A stretch of DNA of 64,000 nucleotides. It comes from Rickettsia endosymbiont of Ceutorhynchus obstrictus (GTDB taxonomy: Bacteria > Pseudomonadota > Alphaproteobacteria > Rickettsiales > Rickettsiaceae). The first letter of the stretch is position 1; each line of letters opens with the position of its first letter. Made by a program: the position numbers and the translations under genes. Under the pieces are notes generated by a model. It searched no databases. It was not told the origin of the DNA and worked only from the letters and a program-made list of their open reading frames with translations. The stretch is from positions 1,116,001 through 1,180,000 of the forward strand of contig NZ_OZ032162.1 in NCBI RefSeq assembly GCF_964026565.1, given 5' to 3'. This document shows positions 1-9,690 of the stretch, one piece after another.

Positions 1-360
1 TATAATCAAATTATCCTGATTATAATTAATAGAGATATTGCGGTAATAAAAGGGATCAAAGTTAAAACTATTGAATTAATATTTTTGCTTCTTCTCTCAT
101 TATCGGTATTTTCTACTATTAAAATAGTCGGGGCATTAATGGTGACGGCTATTTTATTAATTCCCCCTATGACGGCAAGATTTATTTCCCGCACTCCGCT
201 GCAGATGATTATCCTCTCAATTATCATCTCGATATTTATAAATTTTTGCGGATTCATCGCTTCTTTTTATCTCGATATACCTCTTACGCCGGTAATTATT
301 ATAATAGGTACGTTTATTTACGGTATATTTTATGTTGGGAATGTATATAAGCGGAGGTGA
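1..360 (+). CDS. znuB: ZnuB-like ABC-3 metal transporter permease, C-terminal part
   Basis: The open frame runs in from the left edge with no start in the window and stops at 360. It encodes about 119 residues of a membrane protein: a polar loop, then a hydrophobic segment carrying VGALMVTAILLIPPMTAR, followed by two more membrane segments. That stretch matches the conserved 'VG.LL..ALLI.PAATAR' region near the C-terminus of ABC-3 permeases such as ZnuB. The family forms the membrane channel of a high-affinity zinc (or manganese) importer with a periplasmic binding protein and an ATPase; neither partner is in the window. Metal specificity cannot be read from this fragment. Confidence 0.85.
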   Translation, partial: YNQIILIIINRDIAVIKGIKVKTIELIFLLLLSLSVFSTIKIVGALMVTAILLIPPMTARFISRTPLQMIILSIIISIFINFCGFIASFYLDIPLTPVIIIIGTFIYGIFYVGNVYKRR

Positions 361-420
361 ATTGAAACGGTGAGGTTGTGGGGATTATAATTATCGTATT
401 ATGGTTATTACAAGCAGGGT

Positions 421-505
421 GTCATACCGTGGCTTGACCACGGTATCCAGAAAAACCTTGATTAAATAAAAAGACTGGATGCCGTGGTCAAGCCACGGTA
501 TGACA
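421..505. repeat. Intact palindromic element (RPE) with unoccupied element-A target sites
   Basis: This is a near-perfect palindrome. The left arm reads GTCATACCGTGGCTTGACC, followed by ACGGTATCCAG, and the right arm is its reverse complement. It lies in the znuB-rpsU gap. It contains both GGCTTGACC (about 431-439) and GGTCAAGCC (about 486-494), the 9-bp words at which the element-A copies elsewhere in the window are inserted, so it represents the empty site. Confidence 0.8.
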
Positions 506-585
506 CCGAAACGCTTTGCAAAAGATGGTAAAAATTACTATTTTCTTACCGACACAACAACGCCTTCTCGCAATAGCGAAATTCT

Positions 586-789
586 TTACAAACTTTCAAA
601 CATTTGCTTACGAGCAACTTTTCTTATTCTTCTTGCAGCTTCTTGACCTTTGCGAACACGCTTTGCTGAGCGAGTTTCATAATAACGCTGTTCTTTCATT
701 TTACGAAAAATAAGCTCTCTTTGTGACTTTTTTTTCAAAGTTTTTAGAGTGTTATCACAATTGCCGGCGTGAACATTTACTAATATCAC
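586..789 (-). CDS. rpsU: 30S ribosomal protein S21
   Basis: A 67-residue basic protein that matches the S21 family: MILVNVHAGNCDNTLK, then KKKSQRELIFRKMKEQRYYE, and an Arg/Lys-rich tail. S21 binds the 30S platform and helps initiation. I place the start at the GTG at 789 because that gives the conserved N-terminus and an AAGGAG ribosome-binding site lies just upstream; a longer open frame reaches 831 but would add residues not seen in the family. It is divergent from the COQ9-family gene, an arrangement so common in alphaproteobacteria that the neighbour family is also named 'rpsU-divergently transcribed'. Confidence 0.9.
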   Translation of the reverse strand: MILVNVHAGNCDNTLKTLKKKSQRELIFRKMKEQRYYETRSAKRVRKGQEAARRIRKVARKQMFESL

Positions 790-823
790 TAAAATTACTC
801 TCCTTAAATAATTGTATATATCG

Positions 824-852
824 TTGAACAATATTCGTATTATCTATATACT
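824..852 (+). promoter_or_regulatory. Sigma-70-type promoter of the COQ9-family gene
   Basis: TTGAAC at 824-829 and TATACT at 847-852 are separated by 17 bp, close to the consensus. Transcription would start near 859, only about 2 nt before the upstream GTG at 861. This supports ATG 894 as the translation start. Confidence 0.6.
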
Positions 853-893
853 AGACTTATGTGTCAAGCCTAAATAAATATAGGTATCCTAAT

Positions 894-1523
894 ATGAATA
901 TTACTCAAGAATACTATACCAAAAAGATACGATTTATGCAATCGTTATTAACTTTATTACCTTTTAATGAGTGGAATAATAAATTGCTTGCGGAAGCTGA
1001 AGAGCAATGCAGGTTTGCTAGTGCGTATAATACGCTACTTTTCCCTGACGGTTTACAAGAAGTGGTAGACTTTTTTGAAAGCCAACAAGATGATAAAATG
1101 CTAATGCAGTTAGCAGCAGTTGAAGCTCCAAAAAAAATAAGAGAAAAACTATCCTTAGCTTTAAAAATTAGAATTAAGGATTGTGCTTTGCCGATTATTC
1201 ATAGTAAAAACGCTGCTTATCTTGCAATGCCTAATAATATATTATTTGCAACAAACTTAGCTATGCGTAGCTGTGATATAATTTGGCGTTATGCCGGTGA
1301 TAAGTCCCTTGACTATAATTACTATACTAAAAGAGGATTACTATTTACCGTTTACCTGCCTGCAATTCTATATTATATCCAAGATGAATCGGAGAATTAT
1401 GTTAAAACCGATCAGTTTATTGATGAGTCCCTGGAAAATATAATAAATGGTTTTACACATTTTAAGAATTTGTGTAAATTAGCCGCACCTTCAAATATAC
1501 CGATTATTAGGCTGTTTGTATGA
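894..1523 (+). CDS. COQ9 family protein (rpsU-divergently transcribed)
   Basis: A protein of 209 residues from ATG 894 (220 if the GTG at 861 is used) belonging to the COQ9/diverge_rpsU family. The N-terminus FMQSLLTLLPFNEWNNKLL resembles the family's helical start, and the C-terminal half holds the pattern WRYAGDKSLDYNYYTKRGLL, typical of the TetR-like COQ9 fold. In eukaryotes COQ9 binds ubiquinone intermediates and assists COQ7; the bacterial role is inferred to be in ubiquinone synthesis. A ubiH-type hydroxylase lies elsewhere in the window (57711-58976). The promoter position favours the ATG at 894. Confidence 0.85.
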   Translation: MNITQEYYTKKIRFMQSLLTLLPFNEWNNKLLAEAEEQCRFASAYNTLLFPDGLQEVVDFFESQQDDKMLMQLAAVEAPKKIREKLSLALKIRIKDCALPIIHSKNAAYLAMPNNILFATNLAMRSCDIIWRYAGDKSLDYNYYTKRGLLFTVYLPAILYYIQDESENYVKTDQFIDESLENIINGFTHFKNLCKLAAPSNIPIIRLFV

Positions 1524-1548
1524 TTTTGTGTCATACCGTGGCTTGACC

Positions 1549-1732
1549 CACTACTGTACGAACATTTAAATAAAGAGGTAAAAATTCTGTCATTCCGTGG
1601 CTACGACCACGGAATCCAGCTTATAATATCATAAAAAGATTCTAAAATAAGTCTAATATGGCTTTATTTTCCTGGATGCCGTGATCAAGTCACGGCATGA
1701 CACAGCCTTTTTTCAACGTTCGTACAATAGTG
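1549..1732 (-). mobile_element. MITE family A, copy 1 (hybrid flanks)
   Basis: A 184-bp non-coding element ending in CACTACTGTACGAACGTT-type inverted repeats, with small mismatches. It lies in reverse orientation relative to the majority form. The left flank is GGCTTGACC (1540-1548) and the right flank is GGTCAAGCC (1733-1741): these are reverse complements, not the direct repeat seen at most copies, which suggests exchange between copies or deletion of one RPE half. Confidence 0.8.
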
Positions 1733-1797
1733 GGTCAAGCCACGGTATGACAATATTACCAAATAACTTTTTTATAAAAAACTAAATATCTTAAATA

Positions 1798-4700
1798 ATG
1801 ACAAAAAAATATTACCCTGAAGTAGGTTCAAACGCTGATTTTGCAGCCATAGAAAAAGAAATATTAACCTACTGGCAAGAAAATAACATATTTCAAAAAT
1901 CTATAGATAGTAGAAGCGGCGAATCCGAATTCATATTTTATGATGGTCCGCCTTTTGCGAATGGCTTACCGCATTACGGACATTTACTTACCGGCTTTAT
2001 TAAAGATGTGTATGCTCGCTACCAAACTACGAAAGGTAAAAAAGTTGAAAGGCGTTTCGGCTGGGATTGTCACGGCTTGCCGGCGGAAATGCAATCCGAG
2101 AAGGAGCTTGGTATTTCAGGAAGGTTAGCTATTAATAACTACGGCATTGAAAAATTTAACGAGCATTGCCGCCGGTCGGTTATGAAATATGCCGACGACT
2201 GGGAAGAATACGTAACTAGACAAGCAAGATGGGTAGACTTCAAAAATCCTTATAAAACGATGGATAAGAATTTTATGGAATCCGTTTTATGGGCTTTCAA
2301 GGAGTTATATAATAAGGGATTATTATATGAATCGATGCGAGTAATGCCTTATTCTTGGGCTTGCGAAACTCCGTTATCCAATTTTGAAACTAGGCTTGAT
2401 AATTCATATCGTGAAAGAGCTGACAAAGCGGTAACGGTTAGTTTTGTGCTAAATCAGATTCCTGCTTTCGCAGGAATGACATCGGGGGAGCATTACGAAG
2501 AATATCGCATTCTTGCTTGGACAACTACCCCCTGGACATTGCCATCAAATTTAGCGTTAGCAGTCGGTAGCGATATCGAATATGCGTTAGTTCCTAAAGA
2601 TAATATTTGTTATATTTTAGCTAAGTCTTCCGTTAGTAAATACGCTAAAGAATTAGGGCTTAGCGGTGAAGAAAATTTTGAGATAATTAAAGGCAGTGAA
2701 TTAGCCGATCTTTCATATAAGCCGTTATTTAATTATTTTGCCAATCATCCGAACAGCTTTAAAATATTTGCAGGTAGCTTTGTTGTCGAAGGTGACGGCA
2801 CCGGTATAGTACATATGGCGCCGGGTTTTGGTGAAGATGATCAAATACTTTGCGAATCGAAAGGAATAGAACTCGTTTGTCCGGTAGATAATAGCGGAAA
2901 ATTTACTAAAGAAATTCCGGATTTTGAAGGATTACAAGTATTTGATGCCAACGATAAAATAATTATTAAACTTAAAAACCAAGGAAATTGGTTTAAGACC
3001 GAACAATATATTCATAACTATCCGCATTGCTGGCGAACTGATACCCCTTTAATATATAAAGCCGTGCCGTCATGGTATGTTAAGGTTAGCGAATTCAAAA
3101 ATAGAATGGTAGAGCTGAACCGGCAAATTAACTGGATACCTACACATGTAAAAGATAATTTATTTGGTAAATGGCTTGAAAATGCCCGTGATTGGTCAAT
3201 AAGTCGTAATAGATTTTGGGGTACGCCTCTGCCGGTCTGGAAGTCCGACGATCCGACTTATCCACGCATTGACGTATACGGATCGATTGAAGAATTAGAG
3301 AAAGATTTCGGCGTTAAAATTACCGATTTACATCGTCCGTTTATTGATGAGCTGACAAGGCCCAACCCGTCTGATCCAACAGGCAAATCCACGATGCGAA
3401 GAATAGAAGACGTATTTGATTGTTGGTTTGAAAGCGGGTCGATGCCGTACGGGCAAGCTCATTATCCGTTTGAAAACAAGGAATGGTTTGAAAATCATTT
3501 TCCTGCTGATTTTATAGTTGAGTACTCAGCTCAAACTCGTGGCTGGTTCTATACGTTAATGGTATTGTCTACTGCACTTTTTGATCGTCCGCCTTTCTTA
3601 AATTGTATATGTCACGGCGTGATCCTTGACGCTACCGGTCAAAAATTATCGAAACGCCTTAACAACTATGCCGATCCACTAGAGTTATTTGATAAATACG
3701 GCTCGGATGCTTTAAGGGTTACAATGCTGTCTTCAAATGTCGTTAAGGGGCAGGAATTATTAATTGATAAAGACGGCAAAATGGTATTTGATACTTTACG
3801 CTTATTTATTAAGCCTATTTGGAACGCTTATCATTTCTTTACGATGTATGCCAATGCTGATCAAATCAAAGGTGAATTAAATTTTAATTCCGTTAATGTG
3901 CTAGATATTTATATAATATCAAAACTTAAAATAGCTGTACAAAAAATCGCAGAAAGTTTAGATAATTTTGATACGCAAACGGCTTATTATGCAGTGACGG
4001 ATTTTTTTGAAGTTTTAAATAACTGGTATATTCGCCGTAGTAGGGCTAGATTTTGGAAAAGTGAAAAAGACGAAGATAAACAAAATGCCTATAATATTTT
4101 ATATTCCTGCCTTATAACTATGTCTCAAGCAATGTCGGCATTATTGCCGCTAATTTCAGAGGCTATTTATTTGGGGTTAATGGACGAAAATGTCATACCG
4201 TGGCTTGACCACGGTATCCAGAAAGAAAAAGGCCTAGACCCCGTGGTCAAGCCACGGGGTGACAACTCAAGTATAAGCGTACACTTAACCGACTTCCCTA
4301 CCCTTTCGGAATTTGAAATAAATCACGAATTAGTAAGCACGATGGATAAGGTACTAGATATTTGTAGTAATAGCCTATTTGTCAGAAGTCTTGAAAATAT
4401 TAGAGTACGCCAACCGCTAGCATCTTTGAGTGTTATAAGCAAAGATAATGATTCTTTGAAAATTTTTGAAGACTTAATTAAAGACGAAATTAATGTTAAA
4501 TCGGTAATTTACCGTGATGATTTAGAAAGTTACGCAACTAAAAAATTATCAATTAATTTTCCGGTACTCGGTAAACGTTTGCCGCATAAAATGAAAGATA
4601 TTATAGTAGCGTCTAAAAAGAATGAGTGGGAACTAACAAAAGAAGGTTTAAAAATTAGCGGTGAGATATTAACTTCCGATGAGTTTAGTGTAATTTTAGA

Positions 4701-5043
4701 GCCGCATCAAACTATAAAAGGCGCAAAAGCTTTTGCCGATAATAGCGGTTTATTGGTACTTGATTTAGAGTTAACAACCAATTTAATCCAAGAAGGTACG
4801 GCAAGGGATTTGGTGCGTTCTATTCAACAAGCTCGGAAAGACGCCGATTTTTCAATAAGCGACCGGATTATGATCGAAATCACCGGCGATTTAGATTTAT
4901 CGGAAATATTAAAGCAATACGGCGATTTTATCCAAGAACAAACTTTAGGTGAATTTAGCCACGATTTCACCGCCAATTATGTAAGCGATGTAGAACTTGA
5001 AGGACACAAACTTAAAGTGAAAATTAAGAAATATGCCGAATAA
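1798..5043 (+). CDS. ileS: Isoleucyl-tRNA synthetase with in-frame RPE insertions
   Basis: A class I synthetase of 1081 residues that charges tRNA-Ile in the cytoplasm. The HIGH signature is PPFANGLPHYGH (HYGH at residues 59-62), the editing domain carries WTTTPWTLPSN, and the KMSKS-type loop is KLSKR near residue 616. The length matches the long IleS class used by Rickettsia. Two stretches look foreign. Near residue 221, IPAFAGMTS is encoded by a short palindrome (about 2458-2484). At residues 799-822, VIPWLDHGIQ to PVVKPRG is encoded by a complete 72-bp RPE. Both keep the frame and fall outside the signature motifs. The stop overlaps the next gene by 11 bp, implying co-translation. Confidence 0.97.
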   Translation: MTKKYYPEVGSNADFAAIEKEILTYWQENNIFQKSIDSRSGESEFIFYDGPPFANGLPHYGHLLTGFIKDVYARYQTTKGKKVERRFGWDCHGLPAEMQSEKELGISGRLAINNYGIEKFNEHCRRSVMKYADDWEEYVTRQARWVDFKNPYKTMDKNFMESVLWAFKELYNKGLLYESMRVMPYSWACETPLSNFETRLDNSYRERADKAVTVSFVLNQIPAFAGMTSGEHYEEYRILAWTTTPWTLPSNLALAVGSDIEYALVPKDNICYILAKSSVSKYAKELGLSGEENFEIIKGSELADLSYKPLFNYFANHPNSFKIFAGSFVVEGDGTGIVHMAPGFGEDDQILCESKGIELVCPVDNSGKFTKEIPDFEGLQVFDANDKIIIKLKNQGNWFKTEQYIHNYPHCWRTDTPLIYKAVPSWYVKVSEFKNRMVELNRQINWIPTHVKDNLFGKWLENARDWSISRNRFWGTPLPVWKSDDPTYPRIDVYGSIEELEKDFGVKITDLHRPFIDELTRPNPSDPTGKSTMRRIEDVFDCWFESGSMPYGQAHYPFENKEWFENHFPADFIVEYSAQTRGWFYTLMVLSTALFDRPPFLNCICHGVILDATGQKLSKRLNNYADPLELFDKYGSDALRVTMLSSNVVKGQELLIDKDGKMVFDTLRLFIKPIWNAYHFFTMYANADQIKGELNFNSVNVLDIYIISKLKIAVQKIAESLDNFDTQTAYYAVTDFFEVLNNWYIRRSRARFWKSEKDEDKQNAYNILYSCLITMSQAMSALLPLISEAIYLGLMDENVIPWLDHGIQKEKGLDPVVKPRGDNSSISVHLTDFPTLSEFEINHELVSTMDKVLDICSNSLFVRSLENIRVRQPLASLSVISKDNDSLKIFEDLIKDEINVKSVIYRDDLESYATKKLSINFPVLGKRLPHKMKDIIVASKKNEWELTKEGLKISGEILTSDEFSVILEPHQTIKGAKAFADNSGLLVLDLELTTNLIQEGTARDLVRSIQQARKDADFSISDRIMIEITGDLDLSEILKQYGDFIQEQTLGEFSHDFTANYVSDVELEGHKLKVKIKKYAE
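4192..4263 (+). repeat. In-frame RPE inside ileS
   Basis: A palindrome with arms GTCATACCGTGGCTTGACC and GGTCAAGCCACGGGGTGAC. It is 72 bp, exactly 24 codons, so the reading frame is kept. It has the same core as the intergenic copy at 421-505. It inserts a polar segment in the helical C-terminal half of IleS, after the predicted catalytic and editing domains. Confidence 0.85.
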
Positions 5044-5842
5044 TATATATCTTGTAACAATATCATTTGACTGTAGTAACCTCTTACTACCTAAAAAACA
5101 AGAAGAAATTTTAGATTTAGCTTGGAGCTTTGTAGCATTTTTATATAAAAACGGTAACATATTAAAACATGCAGAACTTTTTAATCTTGATAAAACACAC
5201 CTAATTACTTACAACGTAATTCCTAATAAAAACGCCTTAGATGATAATTTTTTAGATACGTTTGCGTTGAAATACAGAAGTGAGTTAGAAGCCGCAGGAG
5301 TAATAATTCATTATAATATTACCGGTGAATATGTTAATGAAGGAATGTTATGTTTGGAAAAAAATATAGAGGATATAAAGTTTTTTTATTTATATCCTCT
5401 ATATATATCGGATGATGAGTTAATATTAAGAACCGATAAGGGAAAATATTTGCCGTTATACATGATTAAGAATAGTGAAAATCCATATCTTACTGAAAAA
5501 ATAACTTTTTGGAAAAATGATTATGCGGCAGCCGGAAGATTATGGCTTTCAAGCTATAAAAAGCTGGAGCCGCTAATAGCTAAACAATTAGCAAATCTAA
5601 ATAGTGATATTTCTGTAGAAGGCAGAAAGGTTAGTGAGCAAATAGCAAACCATTTTAATAAAAAAGTTTTTTATCCTTTAGCTGAACTTTGGTCTAGTAA
5701 AAAAAGGAAATATACTCGCTCAAATTATACTCAATGCCCGTCTTGCTCCAAAGATTGGCAATTAAAAAAAGAATTTCATAATATTTTTGATTTTAAATGC
5801 AACAAATGTTCCTTATTGGGATATGAGTTATCTGTTATATAA
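5033..5842 (+). CDS. Zinc-ribbon protein of the DUF2310 type
   Basis: A protein of 269 residues whose start overlaps the end of ileS by 11 bp. The C-terminus has a zinc-ribbon, CPSCSKDW followed by KCNKCSLLGYEL, with four cysteines in two CxxC pairs. The rest has no motif I can assign. Length and C-terminal ribbon match the DUF2310 family ('Zn-ribbon-containing, possibly nucleic-acid-binding'), for which I know no established function. Coupling to ileS hints at a translation-related role, but that is inference. Confidence 0.75.
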   Translation: MPNNIYLVTISFDCSNLLLPKKQEEILDLAWSFVAFLYKNGNILKHAELFNLDKTHLITYNVIPNKNALDDNFLDTFALKYRSELEAAGVIIHYNITGEYVNEGMLCLEKNIEDIKFFYLYPLYISDDELILRTDKGKYLPLYMIKNSENPYLTEKITFWKNDYAAAGRLWLSSYKKLEPLIAKQLANLNSDISVEGRKVSEQIANHFNKKVFYPLAELWSSKKRKYTRSNYTQCPSCSKDWQLKKEFHNIFDFKCNKCSLLGYELSVI

Positions 5843-5983
5843 TGGAAATAATATTGTAAAAATCTAAAACAAAAGCACCTATGAAAACCGCTTTACCTAA
5901 ACGTTCGCTTGAAGTTCGAGATCGGCTTGATTATAGGTTTAATATCATTCCCGCAATCCTTTATACCATTCCTAGCTAGGGCG

Positions 5984-6256
5984 GGCGTTGTTGCATGGCT
6001 CGAATTTTTGATGTCATTCTAGCTAAAGGCGGGAATCCAGAAAAAACACTCTCTAGTCATCCTGAATTTATTTCAGGATCTATTATAGAGATGCTGAAAC
6101 AAGTTCAGCATGACAAGAAAAAGCCTGGATTGCCGCGTAGGCACTTTGTGCCTCCTCGCAATGACGGACTTTATGGACCTTTATGGCTTAAGTTGACACT
6201 CATGCGCCTTCGCGGGAATGACATACGGCACTTTTTTAGAGCCATGCAACAACGCC
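5984..6256. mobile_element. Family B-type palindromic element in the 5843-6280 gap
   Basis: The left end is GGCGTTGTTGCATGGCT and the right end is its reverse complement, AGCCATGCAACAACGCC. Inside are several RPE cores: one with GTCATTCTAGCTAAAGGCGGG, one with the GTTCAGCATGAC hairpin, one with CCTCGCAATGACGG. I see no 9-bp target duplication at this copy. The open frame through it (5995-6291) is repeat-derived. The remainder of the gap (5843-5983) shows no feature. Confidence 0.65.
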
Positions 6257-6280
6257 ATTGTCGCGTGGGAATGACATCTT

Positions 6281-7394
6281 CTAATACTTAATACCCCCTC
6301 CGACATTCATCGATAGGCTTGCCGAAACAAATTTTTCTAAATCGCCGTCAAGCACGCCTTTAGTGTCGGAAGTCTCGTAACCGGTGCGTAAATCTTTCAC
6401 CATTTGATAAGGTTGTAGCACATACGACCTAATTTGATGCCCCCAACTATTATCGGTTTTAGCGGCATTTTGTTCATTAACGCTATCGGTACGTTTTTGT
6501 AGTTCAGCTTCGTAAAGTTTTGCTTGTAACATTTTCATCGCTTCAGCTTTATTCTTATGCTGCGACCTGCCGCTTTGGCACTGGGTTACGGTATTAGTCG
6601 GCAGGTGAGTAATGCGAACAGCCGAGTCGGTAGTATTAACATGTTGCCCGCCTGCTCCTGATGATCTGTAAGTATCTATTCTTAAATCTTTATCATCAAT
6701 AACGACTGCGATATTATCGTCAATCTCCGGAAATACCCAGCTGCTGGCAAAGCTGGTCATTCTTTTACCGGCGGCATTAAAGGGCGATATTCTCACTAAT
6801 CGATGCACTCCCGCTTCGGTTCTAAACCACCCGTAAGCTTGATGACCTATTACTTTAATAGTACATGATTTTATGCCTGCTTCTTCGCCGTTAATTAAGT
6901 TAATTATCTCGGTTTTAAAACCTAAACGCTCGGCAAATCGTAAATACATACGCATCATTATCGATGCCCAGTCATGGCTTTCCGTTCCACCGGCACCGGC
7001 ATTAATTTCTAGAAAACAATTATTATTATCGGCCTCGCCGGAAAATAAACAAGCCGTTTCAAATTTTTCGGCAATAATGCTTAATTTTTGTAAATCCTTC
7101 TCTATTTGGTTAAGCGTTACGGGATCATTCTCAATGCCTGCCAGCTCTTCAAATTCTAAGGCGTCGTTTAAATCAGCTTTAAGTTTGTGAAAGGAGTTTA
7201 ATTTTTCTTCTAAAATACTTTTTTCTTTTAGGAGTTTTTGCGCACCGGCTCGGTCATTCCATAATTCCGGTTTTGCCGCTAATTCTTCTAGCTCGGCTAA
7301 TCTTGCCGTAGAAGTTTCGACGTCAAAGTGACCTCCAAAGCAGTTCTAAAGATTGCTCAATTTTTTTTACATAAGTTTCAATTTCGGCACGCAT
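6281..7394 (-). CDS. prfB: Peptide chain release factor 2 (programmed +1 frameshift)
   Basis: RF2 releases completed peptides at UGA and UAA stops. The gene is in two frames. ATG 7394 opens a 23-codon leader (MRAEIETYVKKIEQ...LLWRSL) that ends in CTT TGA at 7328-7323; a +1 shift at CUU continues into 347 codons, giving about 370 residues, normal for RF2. The body shows the GGQ peptidyl-hydrolysis motif in SSGAGGQHVNTTDSAVR and the conserved GAGGTESHDWASI. RF2 can therefore repress its own synthesis as in E. coli. A start at the internal MMRMY (6958) would lose the N-terminal third. The upstream region holds an AGGA sequence. Confidence 0.95.
7323..7336 (-). promoter_or_regulatory. prfB: prfB autoregulatory +1 frameshift site
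   Basis: On the minus strand this reads GGAGG, 3 nt, CTT TGA, followed by C. A Shine-Dalgarno-like sequence three bases upstream of CUU-UGA-C is the classic RF2 recoding signal: when RF2 is scarce, the ribosome slips +1 on CUU instead of terminating at UGA. Confidence 0.92.
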
Positions 7395-7471
7395 TATTTT
7401 TTCCTACTATAAAGTTTTGTTTTGTTATATTATTACTCGTGAATAAAAGGGAGTCATACCGTGGCTTGACC

Positions 7472-7656
7472 AACTACTGTACGAACGTTGAAAAAAGGCT
7501 GTGTCATGCCGTGACTTGATCACGGCATCCAGGAAAATAAAGCCATATTAGACTTATTTTAGAATCTTTTTATGATATTATAAGCTGGACTGAAGTGGTC
7601 GTAGCCACGGAATGACAGAATTTTTACCTCTTTATTTAAACGTTCGTACAGTAGTG
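7472..7656 (+). mobile_element. MITE family A, copy 2 (9-bp target duplication)
   Basis: A 185-bp element between prfB and lepA. Direct repeats GGCTTGACC flank it at 7463-7471 and 7657-7665. The first base of the left end is changed (AACTACTG for CACTACTG). It carries the GGACTGAAG variant shared with the copies at 10398, 12689 and 53595. The rest of the 7395-7817 gap is RPE sequence up to the lepA start. Confidence 0.88.
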
Positions 7657-7817
7657 GGCTTGACCACGGTATCCAGCGTTATCGTCATCCTGAATTTATT
7701 TCAGGATCTACTCAAAAAGATGCTGAAACAAGTTCAGCATGACTTTTTGTTTCTGGATGCCGTGGTCAAGCCACGGGGTGACATTTTGTAATTAAACCAA
7801 ATTATATCACATATATC

Positions 7818-9619
7818 ATGAACAATCAAAAATTTATCCGAAACTTTTCAATTATTGCCCATATCGATCACGGTAAATCTACTTTAGCAGATAGGTTAAT
7901 TGAATATTGCGGCGGGTTGCAATCAAGAGAAATGAGCCATCAAGTGCTGGACTCGATGGATATAGAAAAAGAACGCGGAATTACTATTAAAGCGCAGACT
8001 GTTAGGCTAGTATACCAAGCCAAAGACGGCAATAGTTATTATTTAAATTTAATGGATACGCCCGGTCATGTCGATTTTGCTTATGAAGTAAGTAGATCGC
8101 TTGCGGCATGCGAAGGGTCGTTGTTGGTGGTGGATAGTAGTCAAGGGGTAGAGGCTCAAACGCTGGCAAATGTCTATCAAGCAATCGAAAATAATCATGA
8201 ATTATTCCGGTACTTAATAAAATTGACTTACCGGCAGCAGAGCCTGAGCAAGTTAAACAACAAATAGAAGATATAATAGGTATCGATGCCAGCGATGCGG
8301 TATTAATTTCCGCGAAAAGCGGCATCGGTATAGAAGAGGTATTAGAAGCGATTGTTAAAAGACTACCGCCGCCGGTAGAGAATAATACCGATATTTTAAA
8401 AACATTGCTGGTGGATAGTTGGTACGACCCGTATCTTGGAGTAGTTATTTTAGTTAGGGTAATTGACGGGGCTTTGCGTAAAAATATGCGCATAAAAATG
8501 ATGGCAACGAATTCCAGTTATATAGTGGAAAATGTCGGTTATTTTACTCCTAAAAAACATATTTCCGATATTTTATATGCCGGAGAAATCGGCTTTTTTA
8601 CCGCTTCAATTAAGCAAGTAGCCGATTGCAAAGTAGGAGATACTATAACCGACGAAAAAAAACCCTGCCTTCAAGCTCTTCCGGGTTTTAAACCAAACCT
8701 GCCGGTGGTATTTTGCGGTTTATACCCGACAGATAGCGCCGAGTTTGAGCATTTAAAGGATTCCCTTGCCAAGCTTCGTCTAAATGATGCAAGTTTCGAG
8801 TTTGAAACGGAGAGTTCGTCGGCTCTCGGCGTTGGCTTTAGGTGCGGATTTTTAGGGTTATTGCATTTAGAAATTATCCAAGAACGTCTAATGCGTGAAT
8901 TTGATTTAGACATGATTACCACTGCCCCAAGCGTGGTGTATAAAATTCACCTGCGGGACGGCGAGAGTTTTGAGATTCACAATCCGGCAGATTTACCCGA
9001 CCTGCAGAAAATCGAGTCTATGGAAGAGCCTTGGATCAAAGCAACTATCATGGTACCGGATGAATTTTTAGGAGCCGTTTTATCGTTATGTACGGAGAAA
9101 AGAGGTATTCAGCTTGATCTTGGTTATATAGCCGGTAGGGCAAAACTTGTTTATAAATTACCTTTAAATGAAATAGTTTATGATTTTTACGATCGGCTAA
9201 AAAGCTGTTCAAAAGGCTATGCAAGCTTTGAGTGGCAAATGGATAACTACCGACCTTCGGAGCTTGTTAAACTCGGAATTTTAGTAAACGGTGAAATGGT
9301 AGACGCACTGTCGACAATAGTCCATCGTACGCGGGCTGAGCAAAGGGGCCGGGCGCTATGTGTGCGCCTTAAAGATTTAATTCCGAGACAGCAAATCGAT
9401 ATCGCTATTCAAGCATCGATCGGTAGCCGAATAATAGCACGAGAAACTATTAAAGCACTTCGTAAAGACGTACTGTCTAAATGTTACGGCGGCGATATCA
9501 CCCGTAAACGAAAACTACTCGAAAAGCAAAAAGCGGGAAAGAAAAAAATGAGACAATACGGCAATATCGATATTCCGCAATCGGCTTTTATTGCCGCTTT
9601 AAAAATCGGTAATGAATAA
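7818..9619 (+). pseudogene. lepA: Elongation factor 4 (LepA), broken by a 1-base deletion
   Basis: LepA is a ribosome-binding GTPase of about 600 residues. Frame 1 (7818-8267) encodes the start with G1 AHIDHGKST and G3 MDTPGHVDF, then loses sense after NNHE. The correct sequence resumes one base off: restoring one A near 8200-8201 turns 'gaattattccgg' into GAA ATT ATT CCG and gives the G4 region VLNKIDLP. The second frame then stays open to 9619, with the LepA C-terminal domain ending RKRKLLEKQKAGKKKMRQYG. The combined length is 600 residues. Everything else is intact, so this is a very recent mutation or a sequencing error. No slippery signal is visible. Confidence 0.9.
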
Positions 9620-9690
9620 ATAGTTCTTTGCTTTTGTTAACAAAAAATATAAAGTTAAAAATAAGTTAAATTTTTTTAATGAGGAATAAT

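Noticed and set aside
421..513. Dispersed palindromes as a CRISPR array
   Set aside because: Copies are scattered singly through gene gaps and inside genes, with no regular spacers and no cas genes.
516..713. Plus-strand open frame opposite rpsU
   Set aside because: It is a shadow of the rpsU reading frame on the other strand and has no protein features.
1549..1732. Element A as an ordinary RPE
   Set aside because: RPEs here vary in length and lack clean target duplications, whereas A has fixed ends, nearly constant length and 9-bp direct repeats.
5995..6291. A 98-residue open frame in the prfB downstream gap
   Set aside because: It is translated repeat DNA (RPE arms give SHPEFISGS, RGNDI and similar peptides).
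7818..9619. Programmed frameshift in lepA
   Set aside because: There is no slippery run, stop codon or Shine-Dalgarno-like stimulator at the break, and LepA is not known to use recoding; a one-base deletion is simpler.
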